Positions 51,799-61,819 of a stretch of DNA of 64,000 bases are shown here, in pieces. The position numbers were made by a program, and so were the translations under genes. The stretch is taken from assembly GCF_003590095.1 (NCBI RefSeq), contig NC_039483.1, forward strand, positions 1,860,001 through 1,924,000. Direction: 5' to 3'. The notes beneath the pieces are model-generated. The model made no database searches. It was not told the DNA's origin and saw nothing but the letters and a program-made list of their open reading frames with translations. Position 1 is the first letter of the stretch, and every line of letters starts with the position of its first letter. The stretch is from Trichoplusia ni. Taxonomy: Eukaryota; Arthropoda; Insecta; Lepidoptera; Noctuidae.

Positions 51799-51963
51799 AT
51801 CCCACCAAAAACATTAAATGTAAAAAAATGCCAAGTCTCTCGATGCAGTCTTTCCATCGTAAAAAGTTTTGAGATCTCATAGAAGCCAAGTCCTATTCAA
51901 AATATTTTGTAGTTATAAATCAACATTTAGTAATTGTATCAATAGTTTTCTTTATATTATAAT
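51799..51963 (+). repeat. Compound inverted repeat, arm B
   Basis: 165 bp, inverted copy at 52549-52713. It starts ATCCCACCAAAAACATTAAA and ends CTTTATATTATAAT. It lies between arms A and A'. Confidence 0.88.
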
Positions 51964-52075
51964 TATAGTGACTTGGCAATGAGCACAAATTAAAAGCTGC
52001 TTGATGCCTGGAATTATGTGCAAATGTTACTGACGAGACCAGTGATCAGATTATTTGTTATGTGTGAATCATGAT

Positions 52076-52550
52076 GGTACTTAAACAACGAACAAAGTTA
52101 ACAATGCAGTCAAAATCCATACATAATGTTCTTGCCAAACCGCAAATATAAAATTGTTTTCTATGGCATATTATTTTTTAATGTTTTTATAATTTTTCCT
52201 TTATATGTGGCTAAGGACCTATCTTGGTGCAAAATTTGAAGTGTTTCTAAGTCTGCTAGAAGTACCTTAGATTTTTGATGATCTGTCAGTGAGTCAGTGA
52301 GTCAGTGAGTGACAAAATGGTGTAACTTTGATCGACCGTAACTCCTAAACCATTAATTCAATTGGCATGTAATTTCGAACTTAAGCTTGTTCTAATGCCT
52401 ACTATTATTCCCCGAAAAGCTAAACTCCTAGCTTTGTCCACGTCGAAGATACAGGGGGGGCGAAACAGCCGCGAATCGCTTCGAGAAAAGATGGTACGGC
52501 CGTGCCCGTTTTGCTCGAGACTTGGCAGGGGCACTGCCGTGCCCTCAGAT
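52076..52550 (+). repeat. Compound inverted repeat, arm A'
   Basis: 475 bp, the reverse complement of 50775-51247; the difference I can see is a 2-bp gap (AC) in the GAAACTTCAAA region. It abuts arm B' directly, sharing the two junction bases AT. Confidence 0.9.
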
Positions 52551-52713
52551 TATAATATAAAGAAAACTATTGATACAATTACTAAATGTTGATTTATAAC
52601 TACAAAATATTTTGAATAGGACTTGGCTTCTATGAGATCTCAAAACTTTTTACGATGGAAAGACTGCATCGAGAGACTTGGCATTTTTTTACATTTAATG
52701 TTTTTGGTGGGAT
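52549..52713 (-). repeat. Compound inverted repeat, arm B'
   Basis: Reverse complement of 51799-51963. It begins exactly where arm A' ends, with no spacer, while B and A' are 112 bp apart; this shows the structure is not one simple inverted duplication. Confidence 0.88.
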
Positions 52714-55700
52714 TGTATTTACTATCTAACTTCCTCCTATAGTCTCAATAAGAATTGGGAGTCTTTGCACAGCAGAACTCAGCATTAATATCTAAGAGAC
52801 TTATTCCAATCATCATTGCAGTCATAGATTACGCATAAAATGAATCATGAATTTCCCCATATTTTGTCAGCTTATAATGAATTCAGATGTAGTAATTGAC
52901 CTCTTGTAAACACCATTAAAATAACCCGTACAGTAGTAACAGTCCAATCGCAGTTCCAATCGGGACTAGTCGTAACATTATAATATGATTTATTGCACAA
53001 ACGAGGCAGTAAAACGAAGAAAGAAAACATTTGAATCAGAGTTCAACGGATGGAGTTCACGGCTCTTAAAAAGTATTTTTTGTTAACTAAGTAACTTAAT
53101 TATAACGTTAACTTGACAAGGGATCTACCACATTATTGAAAGTCAAGTTCTAGGTCTTTTTGTTAAAACGTAATATGCACTAACTCAACACCAATCCTTG
53201 TGTCGCGAGGGTTTTACAAACATTCAAGTCACATGCACAAAGACATCCAGACTCAGGACAAGCATTCGTGGATGCACACAAATGCTTGTTTCCCTTCTAC
53301 AAGTTCAACAGTCTTCCTTCAAATGGTCGTAGGCAGACACCTTGATTCAGATATAATCCATGCAAAATCTTCTCATACGTATTTCTTGATGACGGGGAAA
53401 TAGTAAGCATTTTATACACATTCCGTTTCTATCAACTAAATTTTGACTCTCTCTAATTTTCACAATATTAAGATAAAATATATTTGCTGTTCATTTCCGT
53501 TAACCTGAAGAAAAACTGGTCCCATTTATTATGACGTGATTTAAATAAAGTATTTTCTAAATGGAAAAAAAAGCATGAAAATACTCGAATGCATTTGGTT
53601 GATGAATTATCTCATACCATGGAAGATGGCAGATTAATGCAAATGAAAATCATTTTGAATGATCTCAAATGAACAATTTGTGGAAATCGAGAAAACCAAT
53701 TCCTTACCAGTAAATTTATTTACATATCTGAAAGCGGAGCCCAGTTGACGTGATAAAAATACAGTTGTGGACCGAAGACACCTCTCTTTGGTCGGTTAAG
53801 CAGAATAATATCATGGTATATATGACAACGGTAGTAATATGCAGGTATTTGCTGTAAAACTACATAATCACATCATATGTTGCCTCTGATTGGTCTGTAA
53901 TAGACTTGCTTACATGGTTACCGATCAAGGTCATGTTTACCAGAAATGAAGAAACTGAAATGAATCTTGTAAATATCTAGGGACATAACGGTGGATTTCG
54001 CTACTAGAGATAATTCTTTGATACAACCAGCATAGAACCTTTGTATGGCATTATACTCGTATTGAAAACGGCTGCAAGACCGTGGAAATTGGAACATAAC
54101 CATTTAAAATTATTGAAGACGAACGTCCTGCTTCAAATCAATACGTAATAATGTCTATAAATGTATAGACACATAGACTTTTCACTCGACAATAAACAGA
54201 CAGTATCATACTGTCTAATCTAATCTAACCTAATCCCAGAAAGTCGTTATTGAATACGTAGATAAATCTTCTGATGAGCAACCATTTCCAAAATAAGCTG
54301 GGATCTGCTTACTGAATTCGACTGAATAATGAATATATATTTTAGCATGGAGCGATATATATCTGTTTGTAGTTATTTTATAATTTGCAATCATTATAGT
54401 CACTTTTTTGCGCCGGCAGAAATCCTATACCGCGTTTTCAAACTTAAACGAAATGTTGGACGTCACGAACTCTTAAAAGGATACAAGGAAAAGCGCAAGA
54501 AGGGTTTATGTTTTTCGGGAGATTGGATCGGACTCGTATTTTACATTCTATTGTTCGTACTAGAAAGACTAAAATCTGTTCATCCCATTCACTCCTCTTT
54601 CGCCTCAAGCATTCATACCACCCTGTAGTTTCCATAGCTCTTAATATCTGCAATAATTTAACTAACAAGCAAGCACTAATACACTACTGCCGGTTACTGC
54701 ATTTTCATCCATCCGTGATAGCTAACGATAGATAAAGCTATGTGCAAGCAACCGCAATACACCTGTTTTATAAATTGCAACTTGCATTCAAGTTGCGAAG
54801 GAAGACATGCCAGTGTTGCCAGTTACTCACACATATTTCTTTCAGTCCCAATTGTGCAAGGAGACCGTATTTCAGTATTTCCAATACTATATATTTAAAC
54901 TTGTTTTGCACGAAAATAATGCAAGTCTACCTAATTGGGTGTAGTACGATATCGAGGCATCGTGTATTAACTTCGATTAGATTGTAGTTTGTAGTCTTTT
55001 ATCGGGTAAGCTTAGGAATCTTGTAGACAACGGACTAGGCTCGATAACTTTCAAAAACATAAAGCATACTTGTAAAAAGATCATTGTGTGTCTCAATAAA
55101 CTCCTGAAAAATCACCCTAAATGTTTTCTGGTCCAGACTAAGTAGACTATTGCGAAGATTACTTTTTGGTATTAATCCGCTATCTTATACTGACGCTCAA
55201 GCACCTGGCTACCTATTAGAATAAATAAAGGATATAATTATTCAAGGAATGTCCATTACGATGTAAATATGTAGAATAATGGACACTTGTAGGAAAACGC
55301 ATTGTTATTTCTTACATGAAATGCGAACAATAAAAATAAAACATCTCTTAAACCGTCATTGTTTAAACAATAAACAAATTTTGGATGGCCAGCATCACGC
55401 TAGGGCGTCAATTAATACTGCAAACTTAATTTAAATGAGGATGGTTTACACTCTTTCCAAATTTCTCTTTACATTTACCTTTTAGAATACTAATAGTGAC
55501 CCACTATGGTCGGTAGTGCGGGCTAAAGACAGAACGCTTGTAAAAAGAAATGGCGGATTTCAAAATCCCTTTTGGAATTAAAAAACTCGTATGATATTAT
55601 TTGTGTTTATTTTCAGTGAAAAATAATAAGAGATATTTTAATCATTGGCCCAAAATAATCTTGACCTTTTTTTAATTATTATTAAAAAATAAATTAATAC

Positions 55701-56255
55701 AACTGTTAATAACAGCAGTTATAAAAGTTAATGAACTTTGCTCACTTCATTCAGGTATAAGGGTTTGTGCAGACAGTTTGCGTACAAGCGGGATCGTTAG
55801 AGTTGATAAATGAAACCAAAAGTGTTCTTGTATTCCGAATATTACATTACTCAATGAACATCGAACTCTAAGATCCGGAACTTGCACGTTGCACACCATT
55901 AACAACATACAGAGTCAACGGCACACAGCCAGACAGCCACAGCTGGGTCACTTTCTCCCGCAACCTTGATTCCTTCGCAAGTCCGTACGTTAACACTACC
56001 TAAGCAAAATGATGACAAATTCGACAATATACTGTTAGAACTTTTACTTTTCCAATTGAAAAGAAAGTGTTAAAATTCGTATTTAGTTTGTTTGTGTATG
56101 CCTCGGTTTTCCTCTTCATTTCATAACGGACAGGATATTATATAAATGATTAATTACTTACGGAAACTTGAGCGTTCCGAACGAAAATAGCAAAACAAAA
56201 ACTATTCATTTTGGTTTATCTTTACGCAATATCGAATTATTCATTGTTTACTTAC
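52714..56255. other. Gene-poor stretch
   Basis: No gene recognised. Holds a partial minus tRNA-SINE (53193-53310), a small inverted repeat AGACAGTATCATACTGTCT at about 54199-54217, and the hairpin GCAACTTG/CAAGTTGC near 54780. This would be the first intron if the 56.3-kb exon is real. Confidence 0.45.
53193..53310 (-). mobile_element. tRNA-derived SINE, 3' part only
   Basis: CCTTGTGTCGCGAGGGTTTT, ACATTCAAGTCACATGCAC, CAAGCATTCGTGGATGCACA: the reverse of the family body. The promoter boxes are lost. Confidence 0.55.
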
Positions 56256-56400
56256 CGAAAATCCGATCAAAGGATTAAAAAAATGTCACAGATAATCACA
56301 AAAAAATGTCACTGTCACAGAATTTAGGCGCGAAATCGCGCGAACACAAACACTTTCTTTTACAATTTATTGACAAGTCGGAAAACAGAGCACAATAAAA
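56256..56400 (-). other. Probable noncoding first exon of a minus-strand gene (5' end approximate)
   Basis: Reading the minus strand, a moderately GC-rich stretch with GCGCGATTTCGCGCC leads to a strong donor: TTTTCG then GTAAGT (donor G at 56255). The stretch before the donor has no long open frame, as expected of a 5' untranslated exon, and the GC-rich DNA to 56,580 would be the promoter. The exon's start is not determined by the sequence alone. The next plausible minus-strand exon is 18 kb away at 38,049-38,117. Known: insects often have a short noncoding first exon followed by a very long first intron. The link is inference. Confidence 0.4.
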
Positions 56401-58067
56401 TGAATTTCTACACACGTTGGTACTACGGTCGGCCACGTACGTTACGGACTGTGGCTTCGCCGGTTGTGGTGAGACCGTTTCTTGTTTACACATCAAACCG
56501 AGAAACTCGCCTACTAACCGATCGTAGGGAAAAGTTATTGATGAAAATGCATTTCCGCATTTTGACGAGTCGTTTCAATACGGCTGCGTAATAGAGTTAA
56601 CAAACCATATTAGCGTTATGTTGTGTCGCAATAGTTGTCTTGTCTATTTTCGCAATTATGTTGTGTGGGTAAGTAAACATTTACTAAAAATGTTCTCATA
56701 TGAAATGCAGAGGTATAAACGGTTATGCAAAATAGTATAGTGCCTTGTCATGGTCTTTAATGCTAACCTGCCTGCCTGCTTGTCTCTAGTTTAAAATATT
56801 CCACAAGGTATTCATAAATGATCGCCTCCGGGCTTCGGACTCACATTACATAAACCCCGGTTATACAAAAAAAAATATATCATCACTAGCAGAAGAAAAA
56901 AATGGTTGCAGGTCATAGACTCGATAAAAACAGGTTTTGATACACCATAATCAAGTACAAATATTATTCCATGATTCGTGAGAATCTTTTATTTAATACT
57001 TAATTATTTACGTAAACACTCATATTTTTAATTAGTAGGTAAGTAGGTACTTTATTATTATCATAGTCGTTAAAGTTTAGAATTATTATTTAAATTTTAC
57101 TGAATATTAACATATTTTATAACTAATTCATTATACATTTAGCTTAGCGCTTCCTGGATTTTAATGAATTACCTTATAATAACAGTTGAATGGATGAATT
57201 AGCATGGCCTACAATCGATTTCTTCTTAATTTTCTGTACTGTTTCGTGCTTACTAGGTGGAGTAGGTACCTATTACTAATAGTGCACACAGCAAACGCTA
57301 AGATTTTAATATTATAATACATACAGAAATCTTTAGTAGGCATAACATTTACACTTCACAATTTTAAAATCCTTACCTAAGATCTTTTTTAATTCTGTGC
57401 GAAGTGCTTTATAAGCAGTAGTAAGCCAGATTACAAAAGACCAAATGTTGCTATTCAAATAAGTAAGGCGTTACACACTTCATTCATTATATTAGTTTTG
57501 TTTCAAAGTTTTTCCTTTTTGAGTGGAGATAAAATGTTCGTGTTTATCGTGCTCTATGAACGAAACATGCAAAATACGATTAAACTTTAACTACTAAATT
57601 AATGCTATTTTTAATCTACCAGGCGCCTTCGATTTAACTTTGTTGTAGTTTTTGTATGTCTTCAAATCATAAAACCCGTACCAAAAAAAAAACACATGAA
57701 CCAATATTATTTTGTTAAACCACGCGCCAATACTCAGCCTATTTGATTTCGTACTTTTCATTCTTTCTTGTTACATTATTGGTTTCTAGTCGCGTTTTAT
57801 TTCAACTGAGTTTTAAGCAAAATCACACACCAGCAATGTTTACGTTTTTAAATAACTAAACAAAATAATTCGAGTAAATCTAGGTACGTTAAAAACAAAA
57901 ACTATGAAAATGTAAAAAAAGACATCGTGAGAGATGTGTCTCGGGATGTGATAAACTAAACGCAACTTATGTCAACTAGATTTGTATGAGGTTATGTTGT
58001 GAATTGTTATGTGAGAGATAGATATTACTTTTTCTGTAAAAAGTCGCTTCATTCCTCTATTTTAACA
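56401..58067. other. Divergent intergenic region upstream of mRpS18C
   Basis: Between the putative minus-strand first exon and mRpS18C. The GC-richer part to about 56,600 looks like promoter DNA. A plus-strand donor (GGTAAGT) at about 56667 could belong to an upstream or divergent transcript; no acceptor partner was found. The rest is AT-rich without recognisable genes. Confidence 0.4.
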
Positions 58068-58621
58068 ATGTCTTTGATAAAGACAGTCTTGACTCGTTAT
58101 GTCTGTAAGTATTTAATACTCTACCTACTGTTTTTTTAGGACGATTGGATACAAAAAACCAACTTAGATTTTATCATCAAAATGCTTCATCCTGTGTTAT
58201 GAATCCAACAGTGCCGTAAATAATTGTTGTTATTCATTTGTTTTCAGTACCAACCTCATATCGCGCGACAGCAGCGCGATTTTCGTCCACTGACGCAAAA
58301 ATAACCACCAGTAATGACGAGCCAGTTGAAATGGACAATCCTTACAAGAAGGAACGTCGTCAGTGCATTCTGTGCAAGTTAAACATAACACCAGACTACA
58401 AGAACTACAGATTACTCTCCCAGTTCCAAAGCCCTTACACTGGTCGCATTTACGGCAGACACATCACTGGATTGTGTAAATCAAAGCAAGAACTGGTTGA
58501 AAATGAGATTAGAAAAGCTCAAAACTGTGCCTACATGCCTTACTATTATAAAGACAAGGTCTTCCTAAAGGATCCTAAACTGTTTGACCCTGAAAATCCT
58601 GTAAGAGCCCATAGGTTTTAG
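58068..58621 (+). CDS. mRpS18C: Mitochondrial ribosomal protein S18C (bS18m family), two exons
   Basis: Structural protein of the small subunit of the mitochondrial ribosome. Exon 1 is 58068-58104 (ATG at 58068, 12 codons plus one base); the intron is 58105-58247, with donor GTAAGT and acceptor TTTTCAG; exon 2 is 58248-58621. Joining keeps the frame through a TTA codon and gives 136 residues, close to the family's usual length. Residues 1-26 are rich in R, T, S and A with no acidic residue, as expected of a mitochondrial presequence. The bS18 core spans about residues 48-95: CILC gives the zinc-type pair C52/C55, followed by SPYTGRIYGRHITGLC with C89. Reading exon 2 from an upstream TTG would give a false N-terminus running through the acceptor; the spliced form is preferred. 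A polyadenylation signal AATAAA lies at 58668-58673, 47 nt after the stop. The gene is tail to tail with the SFR1-like gene. Confidence 0.93.
58105..58247 (+). other. mRpS18C: Intron of mRpS18C
   Basis: A 143-bp intron with donor GTAAGT directly after codon base 1 and a pyrimidine-rich acceptor ending in TTTTCAG. Its removal joins the presequence to the mature protein in frame. It is short compared with the long introns inferred elsewhere in the window. Confidence 0.88.
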
Positions 58622-58667
58622 TTTTAGTACTTGTAGTATGTTGTAGATTTGTCAAGATGGTTATTAA

Positions 58668-58673
58668 AATAAA
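58668..58673 (+). terminator. Polyadenylation signal of mRpS18C
   Basis: A canonical AATAAA hexamer 47 nt downstream of the mRpS18C stop codon, followed by a T-rich stretch at about 58688-58710. It sits inside the 281-bp gap before the 3' end of the convergent gene. Confidence 0.7.
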
Positions 58674-58858
58674 TTATGTTGAAAAGCTGTTTTATTATTA
58701 ATATATTTTATTAAAATATCTAACCACCTATACTAATTAACTTTAAATGAAGTCATATTATAAGTTCTTTTTTTAAAAGGCCTGTAAAAAACACCGAAAG
58801 TATGACCAGCTTTTTAATATCTAAAGCATAAACAAAATAAATCCATTTAAATAATTAA

Positions 58859-58864
58859 TTTTAT
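58859..58864 (-). terminator. Polyadenylation signal of the SFR1-like gene
   Basis: TTTATT on the plus strand, that is AATAAA on the minus strand, about 40 nt beyond the SFR1 stop codon. Its distance from the mRpS18C signal (186 bp) means the two 3' ends are very close and might overlap if either transcript reads on. Confidence 0.6.
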
Positions 58865-58902
58865 TAACTAATAAATAATGCAAACTTAAATAAAGTAGTT
58901 CT

Positions 58903-60378
58903 CTAATCATTGAACTGCCCTAATATGATAGAAGCATCATCGGGAGTATTAAAACAATCATTTTTTGAATCATAACCAACTAATAAAGGGGGTATTTTTA
59001 ATGTCTTCAACATTTCTGAATAGTCCATATCCTGTTTATCATGAAACTTGGTTTTCATAAGATCTAGAAGTTCTATTAAAGCATCCTGGCAACCCTTTTG
59101 CCATTTTTTTATTAATGTCCTTAATTCTTCAGTATCTGGATTTATGGACTTAGCTAAAAGGAGTTTCTTTTTAGCTTCAATCCTAGCTCGAAGTTCATCT
59201 ATATCATTTTGTGTAATGGACCCCGTTGATTTAGCTTTTGATGGTTTGACAACTTTATCATAAGTTTTGCGGACTATAATTGTCTTCTTGTTATCAAAAT
59301 CATCATCTTCATCACATGAGCTCTGTGATAATGGCTTAGGTTTTTCTTTAGCCTTTTCTACTTTAGTCTTGGAACTTTTTGTTTTTTGGATTTTAGGAGA
59401 TTTTGCTTTTGGTACTACTATCACTTTCTTTGGTTTCTCTTTGTCTATGAAGTCATCATCCTCATCCTCCTTATTTATTTTAGTTTTATTTATATTTTCA
59501 TTCTGTTTGTATCCAGTATCAGATTTCTCCATATCTTTGTTACTGATCTGGTTTAAAGGCAAATCATCCGAATCAGAGTCAAACAATGCCTGTGAGGATG
59601 ATTTCTCACTTTTATTTTTACTAGATTTCGAGTTTTGCTCATCATTTTCATTGTACTCAATTTTCTTAAATATCTTTCTTTGAATAACAACAATACATTC
59701 TTTTCTTAGATCATTTGGGCTTTTTTCTTTAATTTTGTAAATAGGTTCTTCTATTTCTACAGGTTTACCATGTAAAATATCAGTAGCTTGTAATGAATTA
59801 TCAGGAAGTTTTTGTTTTAATTTTACTTTTTCCTCTTTAGAGTTACGTTTAGATGAAGGAGATTGCTTCTTACTTTTTTTAGATTTAGTTCGCACAGGCG
59901 TTGAAACTACCTCAGTGATTAGGTCTTCTTTTACTTTTGAGATTTCAATATTGTTTTCTATTTTGCTATTAGTAATAGTAACCTCTGAAATGTTATCAAT
60001 ATCTTCCTGTGACTTATTTATAGCTGTTAATAGCGTTTTAGATTTCTTTCTTCGCGGTACCTCGACGTTTCTAGATGGCGTGTTTTCAGTATCACATAGT
60101 TGGTCATCATTTGTTTCTTTCCTTGCAACATTAGGGGTAATCGACAAATTCTCGTTGCTATCTTCCAAAACCCGCTCTTTTCGCTTTCTGCCTTCAGATT
60201 TTTCTTCCTGTGCCTCTACGCTGCTAGTCACAGGCGAAATAAAAGGCGAAGGACCACTTTTTCTCCAGTTTCGAGATAGACCAACTCTTCGACATGGAGT
60301 TAGCAACGATTTACTAATGCCACCCGGAGTCTTCGGAGAATTTGTATTATTTGATTTCAAAGACGACACATTCTTCAT
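58903..60378 (-). CDS. SFR1: SFR1/Mei5-like homologous recombination cofactor
   Basis: A 491-residue single-exon gene on the minus strand. The C-terminal ~98 residues match the Swi5-dependent recombination repair protein 1 (Sfr1/Mei5) family: a charged helix (about 394-415), then LIKKWQKGCQDAL with W426, an amphipathic helix, and a closing GYDSKNDCF segment near 468-476, the same order as in vertebrate SFR1. Known role of the family: with Swi5 it forms a nuclear complex that stabilises Rad51 filaments. The N-terminus holds a proline- and arginine-containing motif, KSLLTPCRRVGLSRNWRK (23-40), and the middle (about 50-390) is low-complexity, lysine/serine/acidic and probably disordered. It is longer than the human protein (roughly twice), mainly through this linker. 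The first ATG in the open frame was chosen; an in-frame stop lies shortly upstream. A poly(A) signal is at 58859-58864 on the minus strand. Family assignment rests on the C-terminal part only. Confidence 0.8.
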   Translation of the reverse strand: MKNVSSLKSNNTNSPKTPGGISKSLLTPCRRVGLSRNWRKSGPSPFISPVTSSVEAQEEKSEGRKRKERVLEDSNENLSITPNVARKETNDDQLCDTENTPSRNVEVPRRKKSKTLLTAINKSQEDIDNISEVTITNSKIENNIEISKVKEDLITEVVSTPVRTKSKKSKKQSPSSKRNSKEEKVKLKQKLPDNSLQATDILHGKPVEIEEPIYKIKEKSPNDLRKECIVVIQRKIFKKIEYNENDEQNSKSSKNKSEKSSSQALFDSDSDDLPLNQISNKDMEKSDTGYKQNENINKTKINKEDEDDDFIDKEKPKKVIVVPKAKSPKIQKTKSSKTKVEKAKEKPKPLSQSSCDEDDDFDNKKTIIVRKTYDKVVKPSKAKSTGSITQNDIDELRARIEAKKKLLLAKSINPDTEELRTLIKKWQKGCQDALIELLDLMKTKFHDKQDMDYSEMLKTLKIPPLLVGYDSKNDCFNTPDDASIILGQFND

Positions 60379-60500
60379 TTTCGGCTATAATCTTATAACA
60401 TTTATTTATTTCATTAATTTTTGTTTGTAAATATCTTTATTTTACTGTTCTGTCAAAATATTCATTCCCGCCAATGATAGAACGAATGAAATTAACAGAT

Positions 60501-60508
60501 TATCGATG
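60501..60508. promoter_or_regulatory. DREF-like element upstream of SFR1
   Basis: TATCGATG, seven of eight bases of the DNA replication-related element TATCGATA known from Drosophila housekeeping promoters. It lies about 125 bp upstream of the SFR1 start codon on the far side of its presumed transcription start. Function here is inference from motif and position. Confidence 0.45.
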
Positions 60509-60679
60509 TCTTTGGCAGAAAGATATAGTTCATTCTATAGGTGTGTTACCAATTACTTTAGAAAAATACCCCAGATTTAAAAATAAATAATGTTGTTTTA
60601 CATCTTTTTTCCCCTAACGCTACCATTTAAAAAAAAGTCCCGTTATTTAGTTTATTTGTTTCTCAAAAGAAACTTATTT

Positions 60680-61038
60680 CGACGAGGAGCTCGTGGCTAA
60701 GCTATAACCGCATAAGTGATTCGATCACAGGTTAAGCTATACTTGACGCGGTTGGTGCGTAGATGGGTGACCATCTTTGTCATAACGAGTTCCTCCGTGT
60801 TTCGGAAGGCACGTTAAATTGTGGGTCCCGGCTGTTATTCTTACATCTTTGACAGTCGTTACAGGATCTTGAAAAAGTCTGACAGCCAGTCTAACCAAGG
60901 TATCGTGATGCCCAGGTAACTGGGTTAAGGAGGTCAGATAGGCAATCGCTCCTTGTAAAACACTGGTACTTAGCTGAAACTGGTTGGACTGGTAGCCGAC
61001 CCCAACATAACCCACATTGGGAAAAGGCTAGGCCAAAG
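60680..61038 (+). mobile_element. Complete 5S rRNA-derived SINE with 15-bp target duplication
   Basis: The head (about 60715-60775) follows the internal promoter part of insect 5S rRNA in order: CGATCAC, GTTAAGC, CGCGGTT, then AGATGGGTGACC. The body continues with a conserved part containing TTAAATTGTGGGTCCCGGCT and AACTGGGTTAAGGAGGTCAG and ends at GGGAAAAGGCTAGGCC. It is flanked by perfect copies of AAAAGAAACTTATTT at 60665-60679 and 61039-61053, so this is an intact retroposed insertion. Two other copies occur in the window (24.8 kb and 29.3 kb). This is the SINE3 class: RNA polymerase III transcribed from a 5S-type promoter and moved by a LINE. It sits in the divergent intergenic space between SFR1 and SdhB. 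Confidence 0.85.
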
Positions 61039-61053
61039 AAAAGAAACTTATTT

Positions 61054-61677
61054 TCGTGGTTATTAAAACGATTAATGAGTTTGTGTTATAGATTTAACAA
61101 CAACTCACTTGTCAATATTATATCTCGACATTTACCACTAAGTATATTCGTAATAATATTCAATAAATAATAGGCATAAAATGAGATTTCCTTGGTCCCT
61201 TCTTACCAATTTTAGTGTGTTTTGTGGATCCAAGTTTAACAATTTGTAAAATCTATGTGATGATATTGAAATCGCTAATAAAAACGTTAACGTAAGTACT
61301 TACAAACAACGTTCGTGCTGTGTGGCTCCTCTTAACTTAGGAAGTAGTAAAGCCATAGCAACACCATGTAATTAGAGCCTTACTGGAAAATAATATTGCG
61401 CAATATTTTACAATCATGATGAAATGTATAAGTCTTTAGAAAGTTATAATAATTGGTTGCATATTTTAGCCGTTTATACTCATTACATTTTTAATCATAA
61501 ATATCTTTCGATTAGAACTTAATTTGCGAATGAACTTCTCCTTGACCGATATTTGACCAAGTTCCATTCACTTCAAGACTCAAGTTCATGTCACAAAAGT
61601 GAATGCTTTTTCCAGTTTCGTACTCTCTTTCACTCACTCGATCGGCTATCTTTCAAAAATATTCCGTGCTGTGGTGT
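61054..61677. other. Upstream region of SdhB, no gene seen
   Basis: AT-rich intergenic DNA between the SINE and the SdhB promoter. I see no reading frame or RNA gene. A potential splice donor on either strand near 61290 lies in a near-palindromic stretch (CGTAAGTACTTAC) and is not supported by an exon. Confidence 0.5.
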
Positions 61678-61685
61678 TATCGATA
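61678..61685. promoter_or_regulatory. DRE (TATCGATA) in the SdhB promoter
   Basis: An exact TATCGATA palindrome 135 bp upstream of the SdhB ATG. In Drosophila this is the binding site of DREF and is typical of housekeeping and mitochondrial gene promoters. No TATA box is obvious between it and the start codon, which fits a DRE-type core promoter. Confidence 0.6.
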
Positions 61686-61819
61686 CGACTGTTAGTTTAA
61701 TTAAATATTCCGACTCGAAAGCGATTTATTAACAACTGCGTTAAACCAGCTAATCTCAGTGCTAAGAAAAAATAACCTGTGTAGTTTTCACAGTTTTTTG
61801 TGAATAAAAACATTACATA

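Noticed and set aside
51628..51882. 84-codon plus frame with a basic stretch between arms A and B
   Set aside because: Its last 28 or so codons lie in repeat arm B, the rest is lysine-rich without a motif. Treated as chance.
54217..54237. CTAATCTAATCTAACCTAATC, resembling insect telomere repeat CCTAA
   Set aside because: Only four degenerate units; a chance or microsatellite sequence rather than an interstitial telomere block.
59048..60430. Several long plus-strand frames opposite SFR1
   Set aside because: Antisense shadows of the SFR1-like gene created by its lysine- and serine-rich codons.
60715..60780. Possible genuine 5S rRNA gene
   Set aside because: Only the promoter-containing half matches, the rest of the 5S molecule is missing, and the unit is bounded by target duplications as a SINE.
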